Positions 9,396 to 17,056 of a DNA stretch of 64,000 nt are shown here, piece after piece. Position 1 is the first letter of the stretch. Each line of letters begins with the position of its first letter. The translations under genes and the position numbers were made by a program. The notes under the pieces are model-generated. The model had not been told where the DNA came from and searched no databases. It saw only the letters and a program-made list of their open reading frames with translations. This DNA is from Asticcacaulis sp. SL142 (GTDB lineage Bacteria; Pseudomonadota; Alphaproteobacteria; Caulobacterales; Caulobacteraceae): contig NZ_CP113061.1 in the NCBI RefSeq assembly GCF_026625745.1, positions 186,001 through 250,000 of the forward strand, read 5' to 3'.

Positions 9396-9728
9396 ATTAT
9401 TGATAAATATGGCCATTTCAGGCCTGCTTCGCGTCATTGTTGTATAATTGGCGCTAGTGGCAAAATAGCGGCTTGACGCCTTTCCAAATCTATCCCCAAT
9501 ATATGCTTAATGAGGGGTTAAATGCCCGTCATGACCCCCGTCGGGAGCCGGGGGCGGCGCTTTTTTAGGCGTCAAAAGCGAGGTAGGGGGCCATGGGGAG
9601 AGACAGGCCGTCCGGCACATACCTTGCAGTACTCGAATAGTACATGCGCATTTTCGCCGATTTTGAACTTAAGTTCTTTTCGGGCCGGAAAACTGCGTCC
9701 TAAGTTAAATCACTAAAGGGGTTATGTG
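9396..9728. other. 333-bp intergenic stretch with possible promoter, palindrome and GC hairpin
   Basis: No convincing gene. A GC-rich inverted repeat (CCCCCG at 9535-9540 against CGGGGG at 9549-9554) is followed after six bases by a run of six T at 9561-9566 and could be a weak rho-independent terminator for rsmD. TTGACG at 9473-9478 with CAATAT 18 bases later is a poor candidate promoter for the small gene at 9729. A perfect 12-bp palindrome, GAACTTAAGTTC, lies at 9665-9676. None of these is established. Confidence 0.4.
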
Positions 9729-9899
9729 ATGACTACGCAGACAATGAATATTAACTCGGCAAACATCAACTCGGCGGATACCAAGCCGGTAAAGGGTCGT
9801 TCGGACGCCCTTAAGCTGCTGCTGATCGCAGGTTTGAGCGTGCAGGCGTGGGGCGTGCTGATGGGCCTCAGCCTGATTGTGCTGAATATCGCCCGCTAA
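9729..9899 (+). CDS. Small single-pass membrane protein, 56 residues
   Basis: An ATG at 9729 preceded by AAGGGG about 8 bases upstream opens a 56-codon frame ending in TAA at 9897-9899. A polar Asn/Ser/Thr-rich N-terminus (INSANINSA), a short basic patch (KPVKGRSDALK) and one strong hydrophobic segment (about residues 29-53, with VQAWGVLMGLSLIVLN) are visible. The basic patch before the helix predicts the N-terminus is in the cytoplasm. No family recognised. It ends 9 bases before the convergent rimM stop. Good ribosome site plus a coherent transmembrane helix make a real gene likely. Confidence 0.65.
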   Translation: MTTQTMNINSANINSADTKPVKGRSDALKLLLIAGLSVQAWGVLMGLSLIVLNIAR

Positions 9900-9908
9900 A
9901 TTTAACGA

Positions 9909-10448
9909 TTAGTGCTGTTCCGCATCCGACGGTTCGGCTTGAGTTTCCGGCGGCAGTTCGATCACGACATAGCCGCCGGTGACCGAGACTTCGGGCACGT
10001 TTTCGCGCGTGAAGGCCAGATAGAAACTGGCGCCTGATTTCGGCTGGATGTCCAGCAAATCGCCCGCGCCGAAATTATCGACGTTCTTGATCCTGCCCAC
10101 GACGTCGCCGCTGCCATCCCTAGCCTCTAAGCCGATCAGGTCGGCGATGTAGAAATCATCTTCATCTTCGGGTTCGGCAAAGTCCGACCGCGGCACATAG
10201 AGCTTAAGCCCTTTAAGCTTATCGGCCTTATCCTTATCATCAATACCTTCGGCGCGCACAACCAGAGCGCCTTTGTGGGCGCGGGCCCCCGTCAGGCTTA
10301 GGGCCGGTTCACCCTTGTCATTGCAGAGCGGGTTATATTCCAGCACGCTTAAGGGATCAGCGGTGTAGCTCAACAGCTTGAACTCACCCTTAACGCCGAA
10401 TGATGCGGCCACCTGAGCGACAAAGATAAGGTCGGATTTTTCGGTCAT
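9909..10448 (-). CDS. rimM: 16S rRNA processing protein RimM
   Basis: Ribosome maturation factor that binds S19 and the 30S head. Seen: an N-terminal beta-barrel domain (IFVAQVAASFGVKGEFKL) and a C-terminal PRC-barrel domain (DDFYIADLIGLEARDGSG, later GAGDLLDI). I start at the ATG at 10448 (179 residues); an upstream TTG would add four residues. It follows rpsP on the same strand after about 160 bp of hairpin-rich sequence. Unusually no trmD or rplS follows; the next frame downstream is a convergent small gene 9 bases away. Confidence 0.94.
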   Translation of the reverse strand: MTEKSDLIFVAQVAASFGVKGEFKLLSYTADPLSVLEYNPLCNDKGEPALSLTGARAHKGALVVRAEGIDDKDKADKLKGLKLYVPRSDFAEPEDEDDFYIADLIGLEARDGSGDVVGRIKNVDNFGAGDLLDIQPKSGASFYLAFTRENVPEVSVTGGYVVIELPPETQAEPSDAEQH

Positions 10449-10462
10449 GAGGATACCCAAAG

Positions 10463-10585
10463 CGATAAGGCCGGAACATATATTTGCCCCGGCCTTATCG
10501 TTATTTAGAGCGGAATGATATAGCTTTGAATCATTCCCTTCAAGCCGCCATTGCGGCGGCGGCCAAGGCGGCGGATGCCGCCGCC
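10463..10585 (-). promoter_or_regulatory. Three consecutive hairpins between rpsP and rimM
   Basis: The rpsP-rimM spacer holds three inverted repeats. The first is a 12-bp perfect stem (10463-10474 with 10489-10500, CGATAAGGCCGG/CCGGCCTTATCG). The second is an 8-bp perfect stem (10512-10519 with 10530-10537, GGAATGAT/ATCATTCC). The third is a GGCGGC/GCCGCC stem (10567-10572 with 10577-10582) in a very GC-rich run. In the rimM mRNA they would fold just 5' of the start codon. A T-rich tract follows the first stem only on the plus strand, so a minus-strand terminator is not clear; attenuation or RNA processing between rpsP and rimM is inference. Confidence 0.5.
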
Positions 10586-10609
10586 CGGCGAGGGAATAAA
10601 ATAAAGCAA

Positions 10610-11068
10610 TTAAGCTTCGGTCGACTCTTCGGAAGCCGGGGCTTCTTCGGCGGGAGCTTCTTCAACAGCCGGGGCCGGAGCGGCCGCAGCGGCGGCAGCT
10701 TCTTCCTTGGCAGCGGCTTCGGCGTCGAGACGGTCCTGCTCACGTTGCGCACGTTCAGCGGCGCGTTCCTGAGCCTTCTTGCCAGGTGTGCCCTTTTGCG
10801 GGTTGTTGCCATGTTCCCACTTTACCAGACCTTCTTTGGCCAGGAAGCGTGCGACGCGGTCGGTCGGCTGTGCGCCTTTTTTCAGCCAGTCAGCGATGGC
10901 CTCAACCTTAAGCGTCACGCGGGCCTCATTGTCCTTACCCAGCATGGGGTTGTAGGCGCCAACCTTGGCAATGAACTTACCGTCGCGCGGGGCGGCGGCA
11001 TCAGCGATGACGATGTGGTAGTACGGGCGCTTCTTGGAGCCACCGCGCGACAGACGAATTTTCAACAT
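10610..11068 (-). CDS. rpsP: 30S ribosomal protein S16 with Ala/Glu-rich C-terminal extension
   Basis: Primary 16S rRNA-binding protein. The first about 80 residues are a normal S16 ([49 protein letters not shown]). The remainder is a basic coiled-coil-like helix ([19 protein letters not shown]) followed by an Ala/Glu/Pro-rich acidic tail. At 152 residues it is nearly twice the E. coli length; extended S16 tails are common in alphaproteobacteria. It is the middle gene of ffh-rpsP-rimM, 42 bp downstream of ffh. Confidence 0.96.
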   Translation of the reverse strand: MLKIRLSRGGSKKRPYYHIVIADAAAPRDGKFIAKVGAYNPMLGKDNEARVTLKVEAIADWLKKGAQPTDRVARFLAKEGLVKWEHGNNPQKGTPGKKAQERAAERAQREQDRLDAEAAAKEEAAAAAAAPAPAVEEAPAEEAPASEESTEA

Positions 11069-11110
11069 ATGTAAGATCCTTTAGAGAGATAGAGATTTAA
11101 AGCGTTTCAG

Positions 11111-12686
11111 TTATTTCTTTTTCGGGTCGAAGGGGTTGCCCCCACCCAATCCGGGAAGTCCGCCCCCGCCGAGGCCGGGCAGGCCTCCGGTGGGAAGATT
11201 AGGAAGTTTGCCAGCGCCCAGTTGCTTAAGCCGCTCCATATCAACGGCGGCGTTTTCACCGATGGCGAGATTGGGGTCGCCTTTGAGGGCCTTACCCATT
11301 TGCTGCATCTGAGCCATGTTTGGACCGCCGCCCATGCCCAGCATCTTGGCCATAGCGCCCATGCCGCCACCGCGCCCGCCGGTATTGCGCGCCATCATCT
11401 TAAAGGCGTCGGCCATCTGGCGGTGTTGTTTCAAAAGGCGGTTGATTTCGGCGACATCGACACCGGCCCCGGCGGCGACGCGGCGCTTGCGTGAGGCATT
11501 GAGGATATCGGGTTTCTTGCGCTCCAGCTTGGTCATGGACGAGATGATCGCCACCTGACGGGCGAACATCTTATCGGACATGTCCAGATCGCTGATCTGC
11601 TTCTTAATCTTTTGCACGCCGGGCAGCAGGCCCATGATCCCCTGCATACCCCCCATTTTTTGCATCTGGCCAAGCTGATCGGCCAGATCGTTAAGATCAA
11701 ACTGGCCCTTGGACAGCTTTTTGGCCATCTGCTCAGCCTTGGCGGCATCGAGCTCCTGGGCGGCCTTTTCGACCAGAGCCACCACATCGCCTTGGCCCAG
11801 AATCCGGCCGGCGATACGCTTGGCATCAAAGACATCGAGCGCTTCGATCTTTTCACCGGCACCGAGGAACTTGATGGGCAGTCCGGTCGTCGCGCGCATC
11901 GACAGCATGGCCCCGCCGCGCGCATCACCATCGGCGCGGGTCAGGATCAGGCCGGTCAGCGGCAGACGGGCATGGAAGGCTTCCGCCGTGCGCACCGCAT
12001 CCTGACCGGTCAGGCTATCGGCGACCAGAAACGTCTCTGTCGGCGATGAGATTTTGGCAATCTCAGCCGCCTCGGCCATCAGGGTTTCATCGAGCGTCGT
12101 GCGGCCGGCGGTATCGAGGATCAGGACATCAAAGCCCTGAAGCTTGGCTGATTGCAAAGCGCGGCGGGTGATTTCAATCGCGGACTGACCGGCCACGATC
12201 GGCAGGACATCGACGCCGACCTGGTCGCCCAGCAATTTCAGTTGCTCCATAGCCGCGGGTCTGCGGGTATCGAGCGAGGCCATCATGACCTTTTTACGAT
12301 CAAATTTGGATAGGCGCAGCGCCAGCTTGGCGGAAGTCGTGGTCTTACCCGACCCCTGCAGACCGGCCATCAGGATGACCACTGGCGGCACGGCGGCCAG
12401 ATTGAGCGGTTCCGGCTCTTCGCCGCCCAGCATGTCGATCAGGCCATCATAGACGACCTTGACCACCTGATCGGCGGGTTTGACGGCCTTGATGATCGCT
12501 TCGCCGGGTCGCCAGTTCGCGGGCCTTGTCCATAAACTTGCGCACGACCGGCAGGGCGACATCGGCTTCGAGCAGGGCGACCCGCACTTCGCGCAGGGCT
12601 TCGTCAACGTCCTTTTCCGAAAGGACGCCACGGCCACTCAGTCGGTCAAACAGTCCCGATAGGCGCTCATTTAAGCTATCAAACAT
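11111..12686 (-). CDS. ffh: Signal recognition particle protein Ffh, interrupted by an apparent one-base frameshift
   Basis: GTPase that binds 4.5S RNA and signal sequences for cotranslational targeting. From the ATG at 12686 one frame encodes the NG-domain N-terminus (MFDSLNERLSGLFDRLSG through KARELAT). The rest (GEAIIKAVKPADQVVK, P-loop GLQGSGKTTTSAKLA, DTAGR, TRADGDARGG, and the M domain with Met/Gly-rich end and FDPKKK) is in another frame. The switch lies in a GGG run at 12506-12508 (CCC on the coding strand): removing one base restores ...ELATGEAIIK. The full length is then 524 residues, normal for the family. Because ffh is essential, a sequencing or assembly indel is the simplest explanation; a second intact copy or recoding is possible. 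First gene of the ffh-rpsP-rimM operon. Confidence 0.92.
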
Positions 12687-12740
12687 GGTAGAGAGTCAAA
12701 CCTCAAAATCCTCATATCTGGCACCCGTGATTTTGAACAA

Positions 12741-12775
12741 CAAAAAGACCCCGAGAACGCCACGCGTTGTCGGGG
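12741..12775 (-). terminator. Rho-independent terminator downstream of mutL
   Basis: On the minus strand a stem CCCCGA (12775-12770) pairs with TCGGGG (12754-12749), with an inner AACG/CGTT stem, followed by TCTTTTTG. It lies between mutL and ffh in the direction of transcription, so it should end the mutL transcript and leave ffh with its own promoter downstream. Confidence 0.75.
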
Positions 12776-12907
12776 AGCCTTCCCATCCCTGTCCGGTCGC
12801 AGTGCCGGGGTCATGATGACGAAGGTTTGTCGTCAAAAGCGCTGGAGGGCGCCAATGTGTCGGGCCTTTTGCGCGTTTTAGTCTTAAGAGTCAAGCCCCG
12901 ATAGGCT

Positions 12908-14794
12908 TTAACGCCGCCCGAACAGCTTTTCGATATCCTTGAGTTTTAACTCAACATAGGTCGGGCGGCCGTGATTGCACTGGCCGGAGTGGGGGGTGGC
13001 CTCCATCTGGCGCAGCAGGGCGTTCATCTCTTCGCCGGTCAGGCGTCTGCCGGCGCGAACCGAATTACGGCAGGCCATATTACCGCAGATTTCGGCCATG
13101 CGTTCTTTGAGCGCCAGCGCTTGGCCGTGTTCGGCGATATCATCGGCCAGATCGCGGATCAGAGCCCCGACATCGCAATCGCCCAACAGGGCAGGGATTT
13201 CGCGCACCAATATGGATGATGGCCCAAAGGCTTCGATCGCCAGTCCCATGACATCGAGATCGGCCTGCTTGGTCATCAGGCGCGATACATCGGCGGGTTC
13301 CAGATCGACAATTTCCGGGATCAGCAGGCTTTGGCGGGCGACATGGCCCTGCGCCATCGCCGTCTTCATCTGTTCATAGACCAGCCGTTCATGGGCGGCA
13401 TGCTGATCGACAATGACCAGGCCATCGCTGGTCTGGGCGAGGATATAGGTTTCATGGATCTGCGCGCGCGCCGCGCCCAGCGGATGCTGAGTAGCGGTGT
13501 CAGCGGGGGGCGCGGACAACTCAATATCGGCGATAGCTTCGGCCAGTTCGCCGTATTGCGGCACCACATCAGCCTCGACTCGCGCGGATGGCATAAAGGC
13601 AGGGGGGGGCATAAAGGCGGCGGGCGTTGGCATATAGTTGGGATGCGGCGCATCAACTGTATAGGCCTGGCGCTGCGGGGCCGGATACTGATATCCCAGG
13701 CTGGGCTGAAACGGCGCAATCTGCGGGCGCAAACCGGAAAGCGCCTGATCGGCCACGGTGGTCGCGGCGCGGTGACCGGCAGACGCCAGTGCATGTTTCA
13801 ACGCGCCAATAATCAAACCGCGCACCAGATTGGGGTCGCGGAAACGCACTTCGGTTTTGGCCGGATGGACGTTAACGTCCAAATCCTGCGGATCGATATC
13901 GAGATAAAGCACCGCCATCGGGTGGCGGTCTCTAGCCAGAAAATCGGCATAGGCCCCGCGCAACGCCCCTTGCAGCAGCTTATCGCGCACCGGACGGCCA
14001 TTGACGAACAGATACTGATGCTGGCCATTGCCGCGTGAAAAGGTCGGCAAACCGGCATAGCCGGTCAGGCGCACCCCTTCGCGGCCCTGATCGATCAGCA
14101 GGGAATTGCGTCCGAAATCCTCGCCCAATATGGCCGCCAATCGCTTCAGGCGGCCCTCGAAACCGGCGGTCTCTGGAAACAGGCGCAACTGGCGTTTACC
14201 GTCCAGCTCCAGCGTAAAGCCGACATCTTCGTGGGCCATGGCCTGGCGCTTGACCTCTTCGGTAATGGCCATGTTTTCAGCCCGGTCGGTCTTCATAAAC
14301 TTAAGGCGGGCCGGGGTGGCGTAGAACAGGTCTTTCAGCTCAACCCGCGTGCCATGCGGGCGCGAAAAGGCGGCAGGGCGCAAGGGCGAGATCCGACCGC
14401 CATCAACTTCAATGGCAAACGCTGCATCCTGATCGGCGGGTTTGGAAACGATGTTGAGCCGCGCCACCGACCCCATCGAGGGTAAAGCTTCGCCACGAAA
14501 GCCAAGGGTCTGGATATGCATCAGGTCCCAGGTGCCATCGGCCTGCGGTTTCAGCTTTGAGGTGGCGTGCCGTTCGACCGCCAGCGGCAGATCGATCTCG
14601 GACATGCCGCGTCCATTGTCTTCGATGATTATGCGCGACAAACCGCCCATTTCAGCCTGAATGTCGATGCTGCGGGCCCCGGCATCAATGGCGTTTTCGA
14701 CCAGTTCCTTGATGGCGGATGACGGGCGCTCGACCACCTCGCCAGCGGCGATGCGGTTGATGGTTTCAACAGGTAAGCGGGCGATGACGGACAT
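12908..14794 (-). CDS. mutL: DNA mismatch repair protein MutL, endonuclease-type
   Basis: Mismatch-repair ATPase coupling MutS recognition to strand incision. N-terminal GHKL ATPase motifs are seen: [24 protein letters not shown] and [11 protein letters not shown] proline-rich linker (about 330-420 from the start) leads to a C-terminal dimerisation domain carrying [12 protein letters not shown], which fits the metal-binding endonuclease motif DQHA(X)2E(X)4E, plus ACRNSVRAG and CNHGRPT. The protein is therefore predicted to nick DNA itself, as in bacteria without MutH. I start at the ATG at 14794 (628 residues), with AAGG about 8 bases upstream and the canonical [21 protein letters not shown]-terminus; an in-frame codon 18 residues earlier is unlikely. 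Confidence 0.96.
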   Translation of the reverse strand: MSVIARLPVETINRIAAGEVVERPSSAIKELVENAIDAGARSIDIQAEMGGLSRIIIEDNGRGMSEIDLPLAVERHATSKLKPQADGTWDLMHIQTLGFRGEALPSMGSVARLNIVSKPADQDAAFAIEVDGGRISPLRPAAFSRPHGTRVELKDLFYATPARLKFMKTDRAENMAITEEVKRQAMAHEDVGFTLELDGKRQLRLFPETAGFEGRLKRLAAILGEDFGRNSLLIDQGREGVRLTGYAGLPTFSRGNGQHQYLFVNGRPVRDKLLQGALRGAYADFLARDRHPMAVLYLDIDPQDLDVNVHPAKTEVRFRDPNLVRGLIIGALKHALASAGHRAATTVADQALSGLRPQIAPFQPSLGYQYPAPQRQAYTVDAPHPNYMPTPAAFMPPPAFMPSARVEADVVPQYGELAEAIADIELSAPPADTATQHPLGAARAQIHETYILAQTSDGLVIVDQHAAHERLVYEQMKTAMAQGHVARQSLLIPEIVDLEPADVSRLMTKQADLDVMGLAIEAFGPSSILVREIPALLGDCDVGALIRDLADDIAEHGQALALKERMAEICGNMACRNSVRAGRRLTGEEMNALLRQMEATPHSGQCNHGRPTYVELKLKDIEKLFGRR

Positions 14795-14966
14795 GCGAAA
14801 GCCTTGATTTTGGCGATCTGCGGCGTTGTCATCGCTTGCAGGTACCATGTGTACCTGCGGCGCTTGACGCCTGGCATCTCATCCAAACTGAAGGCTTTCG
14901 GTACGGCGGATTAAAGCCTTGAGTAATCACGATACAGAAACTGGTGAGCATTTTGTAGTGATTCCT

Positions 14967-15710
14967 TTAAGGTTTCTGGAACACTAGCGCCATGCGGTCG
15001 GTCTTGCCGCGGATTTTGACATCAAAGACATTGAGGCTGCGGTCGTCTTCGGGGTGGCTGAGGGCGTCGGAATCAAGCACCAGCTTGAAACCGGCCGAGG
15101 TTACGCCCTCAATCACGGTTTGCTTGTCGATGCGGTGGGTGGTGTTAGTATCGCGTAAGCCTGTCCCATCCGGCGCCTTATGGTCGGTAATGATGAAATA
15201 GCCGCCGGATTTCATATCCTTGAATAAAGCCGTGTTCATTTTGGTGGCGTCAACCTTCGGATCATTGAAGGTGTCGTGATAAATCATACCCGCAAACACA
15301 ATATCATAGGGCTTAGCCGGGGCGGGGATGTCGTCAAACGGGGCGACGACCACGGTGATATTGGCCCGTTTTGAGGTCATATAATCAAGGGCGGGCTGAA
15401 TCTTATAGTTTTCGACCCAACTGGCCGGATTTTGCACAAATACTCTACCGGTCTCGCCGACGGCGGTTGACATCAGCATGGACGTATAGCCGCCACCGGC
15501 CCCCAAATCGAGCACAGTATCGCCCGTCTTGAGATAGGGCAGCAGAAACGCCATTTCGGGTTTACGGGCGGCATCGCGTTCTGTGTGCTGAGGCGGTCTG
15601 TCGGGGGCTGCCATGGCCGCTTCGGCGGTGACAGTCTGGGCTATCGCGGGGACGCCTGCGATAGGGGCGGTCAAAATAAGGGCTAAGGCAAGGCTTTTAT
15701 AAAGGCGCAT
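14967..15710 (-). CDS. Exported class I SAM-dependent methyltransferase
   Basis: Seen: a cleavable signal peptide (MRLYKSLALALILTAPIAGV, cleavage near PAIAQT), then a Rossmann methyltransferase with motif I VLDLGAGGGYTSML, an Asp-ending second strand and DIVFAGMIYHDTF. This matches the predicted-methyltransferase group often annotated COG4798, in which export is typical although SAM is cytoplasmic; the substrate is unknown. 247 residues. It stands alone between mutL and the DUF3035 terminator on the minus strand. Confidence 0.82.
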   Translation of the reverse strand: MRLYKSLALALILTAPIAGVPAIAQTVTAEAAMAAPDRPPQHTERDAARKPEMAFLLPYLKTGDTVLDLGAGGGYTSMLMSTAVGETGRVFVQNPASWVENYKIQPALDYMTSKRANITVVVAPFDDIPAPAKPYDIVFAGMIYHDTFNDPKVDATKMNTALFKDMKSGGYFIITDHKAPDGTGLRDTNTTHRIDKQTVIEGVTSAGFKLVLDSDALSHPEDDRSLNVFDVKIRGKTDRMALVFQKP

Positions 15711-15784
15711 GATTTTTCCTCCTGCGGTCAGGTGGCGGGAGGATAGGCGAGGGCGTCAGGGATGCAAGTTACAACCGCGTTAAC

Positions 15785-15815
15785 AAAAAAGGCGGCCCGT
15801 TAAGAGCCGCCTTTT
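15785..15815. terminator. Bidirectional rho-independent terminator
   Basis: Stem GGCGGC (15791-15796) against GCCGCC (15806-15811), with A6 before and T4 after on the plus strand. On the minus strand it is followed by a run of T and lies 20 bases after the DUF3035 gene, so it terminates the ileS-lspA-DUF3035 unit. Confidence 0.8.
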
Positions 15816-15835
15816 AAATCTTAAAATCCTTGGCC

Positions 15836-16396
15836 TTACAGGCCCGGTAGCTTGAACTTAGCGTCTTTTTTCTGCTCGATGATGATCGGCTGTTCACCGA
15901 CCAGCTTGGTCAGGCGTTCCTTTTCAGCGGCGGCATCCAGCGGGGCGACTTCGGCCCCCAGAGCCGCGTTAGAGCCAGCAACCACGTTTGTTTCCGGCTT
16001 TTTCCAGAACATGACCGAATCGGAAAACGACTTTTCCTTATAGGTCAGGTCGCCAAATTCATCGTCAACCACATATCGGGCCAGCGGATCGGCGCGGTCA
16101 GCGCCGGTTTTTGAGGCAAAAATCTTTTCACCCTCAGAGCGGGTAAAGCCCTGACGCTGGCCCAGCAAAGCTTCGCGGGCCGCACTTTCGGGCTGAAGCT
16201 CCTGCGGACGGGGCTCACCGGGCGCGGGCGGGCGCAGGGCGTAATCGGGCGGTACGATCAGCGGAGCCTTGGTGACCACGCGGAATTCATCGGGGGTAAC
16301 CTTGTTGAGGCCCAGCGCGGACTTGGTGGATTCGCACCCCGTAAGGGCCAGACCCGCCAGCACCGTTAAACCCAAAACGACCTTAACCGACTTCAT
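15836..16396 (-). CDS. DUF3035 lipoprotein, BamF-like
   Basis: Seen: a lipoprotein signal peptide ending in the lipobox LTGC (Cys20 acylated), then VTPDEFRVVTKAPLIVPPDY, the hallmark of the DUF3035 family, followed by Ala/Glu-rich helices. DUF3035 contains BamF, an outer-membrane BAM-complex accessory lipoprotein described in Caulobacter. At 186 residues it is a typical length. It follows lspA, whose product processes lipoproteins of this kind, 135 bp downstream on the same strand. Family call secure; BamF role is inference from family. Confidence 0.85.
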   Translation of the reverse strand: MKSVKVVLGLTVLAGLALTGCESTKSALGLNKVTPDEFRVVTKAPLIVPPDYALRPPAPGEPRPQELQPESAAREALLGQRQGFTRSEGEKIFASKTGADRADPLARYVVDDEFGDLTYKEKSFSDSVMFWKKPETNVVAGSNAALGAEVAPLDAAAEKERLTKLVGEQPIIIEQKKDAKFKLPGL

Positions 16397-16531
16397 ATTT
16401 CGCTCCAGACCTGCCTGTAATGGCGAGGCACCAAAATTATCAAATTTACCGTTACTGTGTTTAAGCGGCTATGCCAAGCCCCCAAAGATCAGGAAACCTA
16501 ACCGGCAATTAAGCCTTTTTTTCGCCCGTAC

Positions 16532-17056
16532 TTAAGCTTTCGCGTCACTTTCCTTGGTGGTGAACACTTCCCAGATCAGCATGACCACGCCGATCGAAAT
16601 GCAGGCGTCGGCAATATTGAACACCCACGGGAAATAAAGGCCGGAAAAGTCCAGAAAATCAACCACGGCCCCGAATCGAATACGATCAATCGCGTTACCG
16701 ATAGCGCCGCCGATAACGAGGCCAAGCGACCAGGCCAGCCACGGACGTTCGGCCTTACGCACCCAGTTGATCAGAAAGATCGAGACCACGATTGAGAACA
16801 GCACTAGAAGCCAGCGCCCCAGACCGTCCGCGCCTAACAATCCGAAGCTGACCCCGTCATTCCACACCATGCTGAGGTGAAAGAATGGCAAAACCTCGAT
16901 CTGCTGCTGCACCGGCAGGTTAATACCGAACAGAATCCAGTGCTTTGAGATCTGATCGAGAATCAGGGCGACGATGGCGACGATCAGACCCAACGCACCA
17001 TAACGGCTCACACGGCCCTTAAAGCGGGTTTCAATCCCGCTCAATATATCAACCAT
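16532..17056 (-). CDS. lspA: Lipoprotein signal peptidase (signal peptidase II)
   Basis: Aspartic protease of the inner membrane that removes lipoprotein signal peptides. I start at the ATG at 17056, overlapping the end of ileS by 8 bases (174 residues); a longer frame upstream lies inside ileS. Four membrane segments are visible. Catalytic aspartates are Asp124 (GNAIDRIRFGAVVDF) and Asp150 (FNIADACISIG), and the conserved LDQISKHW and MVWNDGVSFGLL motifs are present. The ileS-lspA overlap implies translational coupling, a widespread arrangement. Confidence 0.96.
   Translation of the reverse strand: MVDILSGIETRFKGRVSRYGALGLIVAIVALILDQISKHWILFGINLPVQQQIEVLPFFHLSMVWNDGVSFGLLGADGLGRWLLVLFSIVVSIFLINWVRKAERPWLAWSLGLVIGGAIGNAIDRIRFGAVVDFLDFSGLYFPWVFNIADACISIGVVMLIWEVFTTKESDAKA

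Noticed and set aside
9522-9716. 64-residue plus-strand frame
   Set aside because: Arg/Gly-rich, no ribosome site, crosses a GC hairpin and a palindrome; the supported small gene is the next one at 9729.
12500-12515. Programmed +1 frameshift in ffh
   Set aside because: The junction codons ACC-C-GGC offer no good P-site slippage and no stop or rare codon pause; error or mutation is simpler.
12776-12907. SRP 4.5S RNA or tRNA near ffh
   Set aside because: No GGUCAGG...GGAAGCAGCC core of SRP RNA and no cloverleaf could be found in this spacer.
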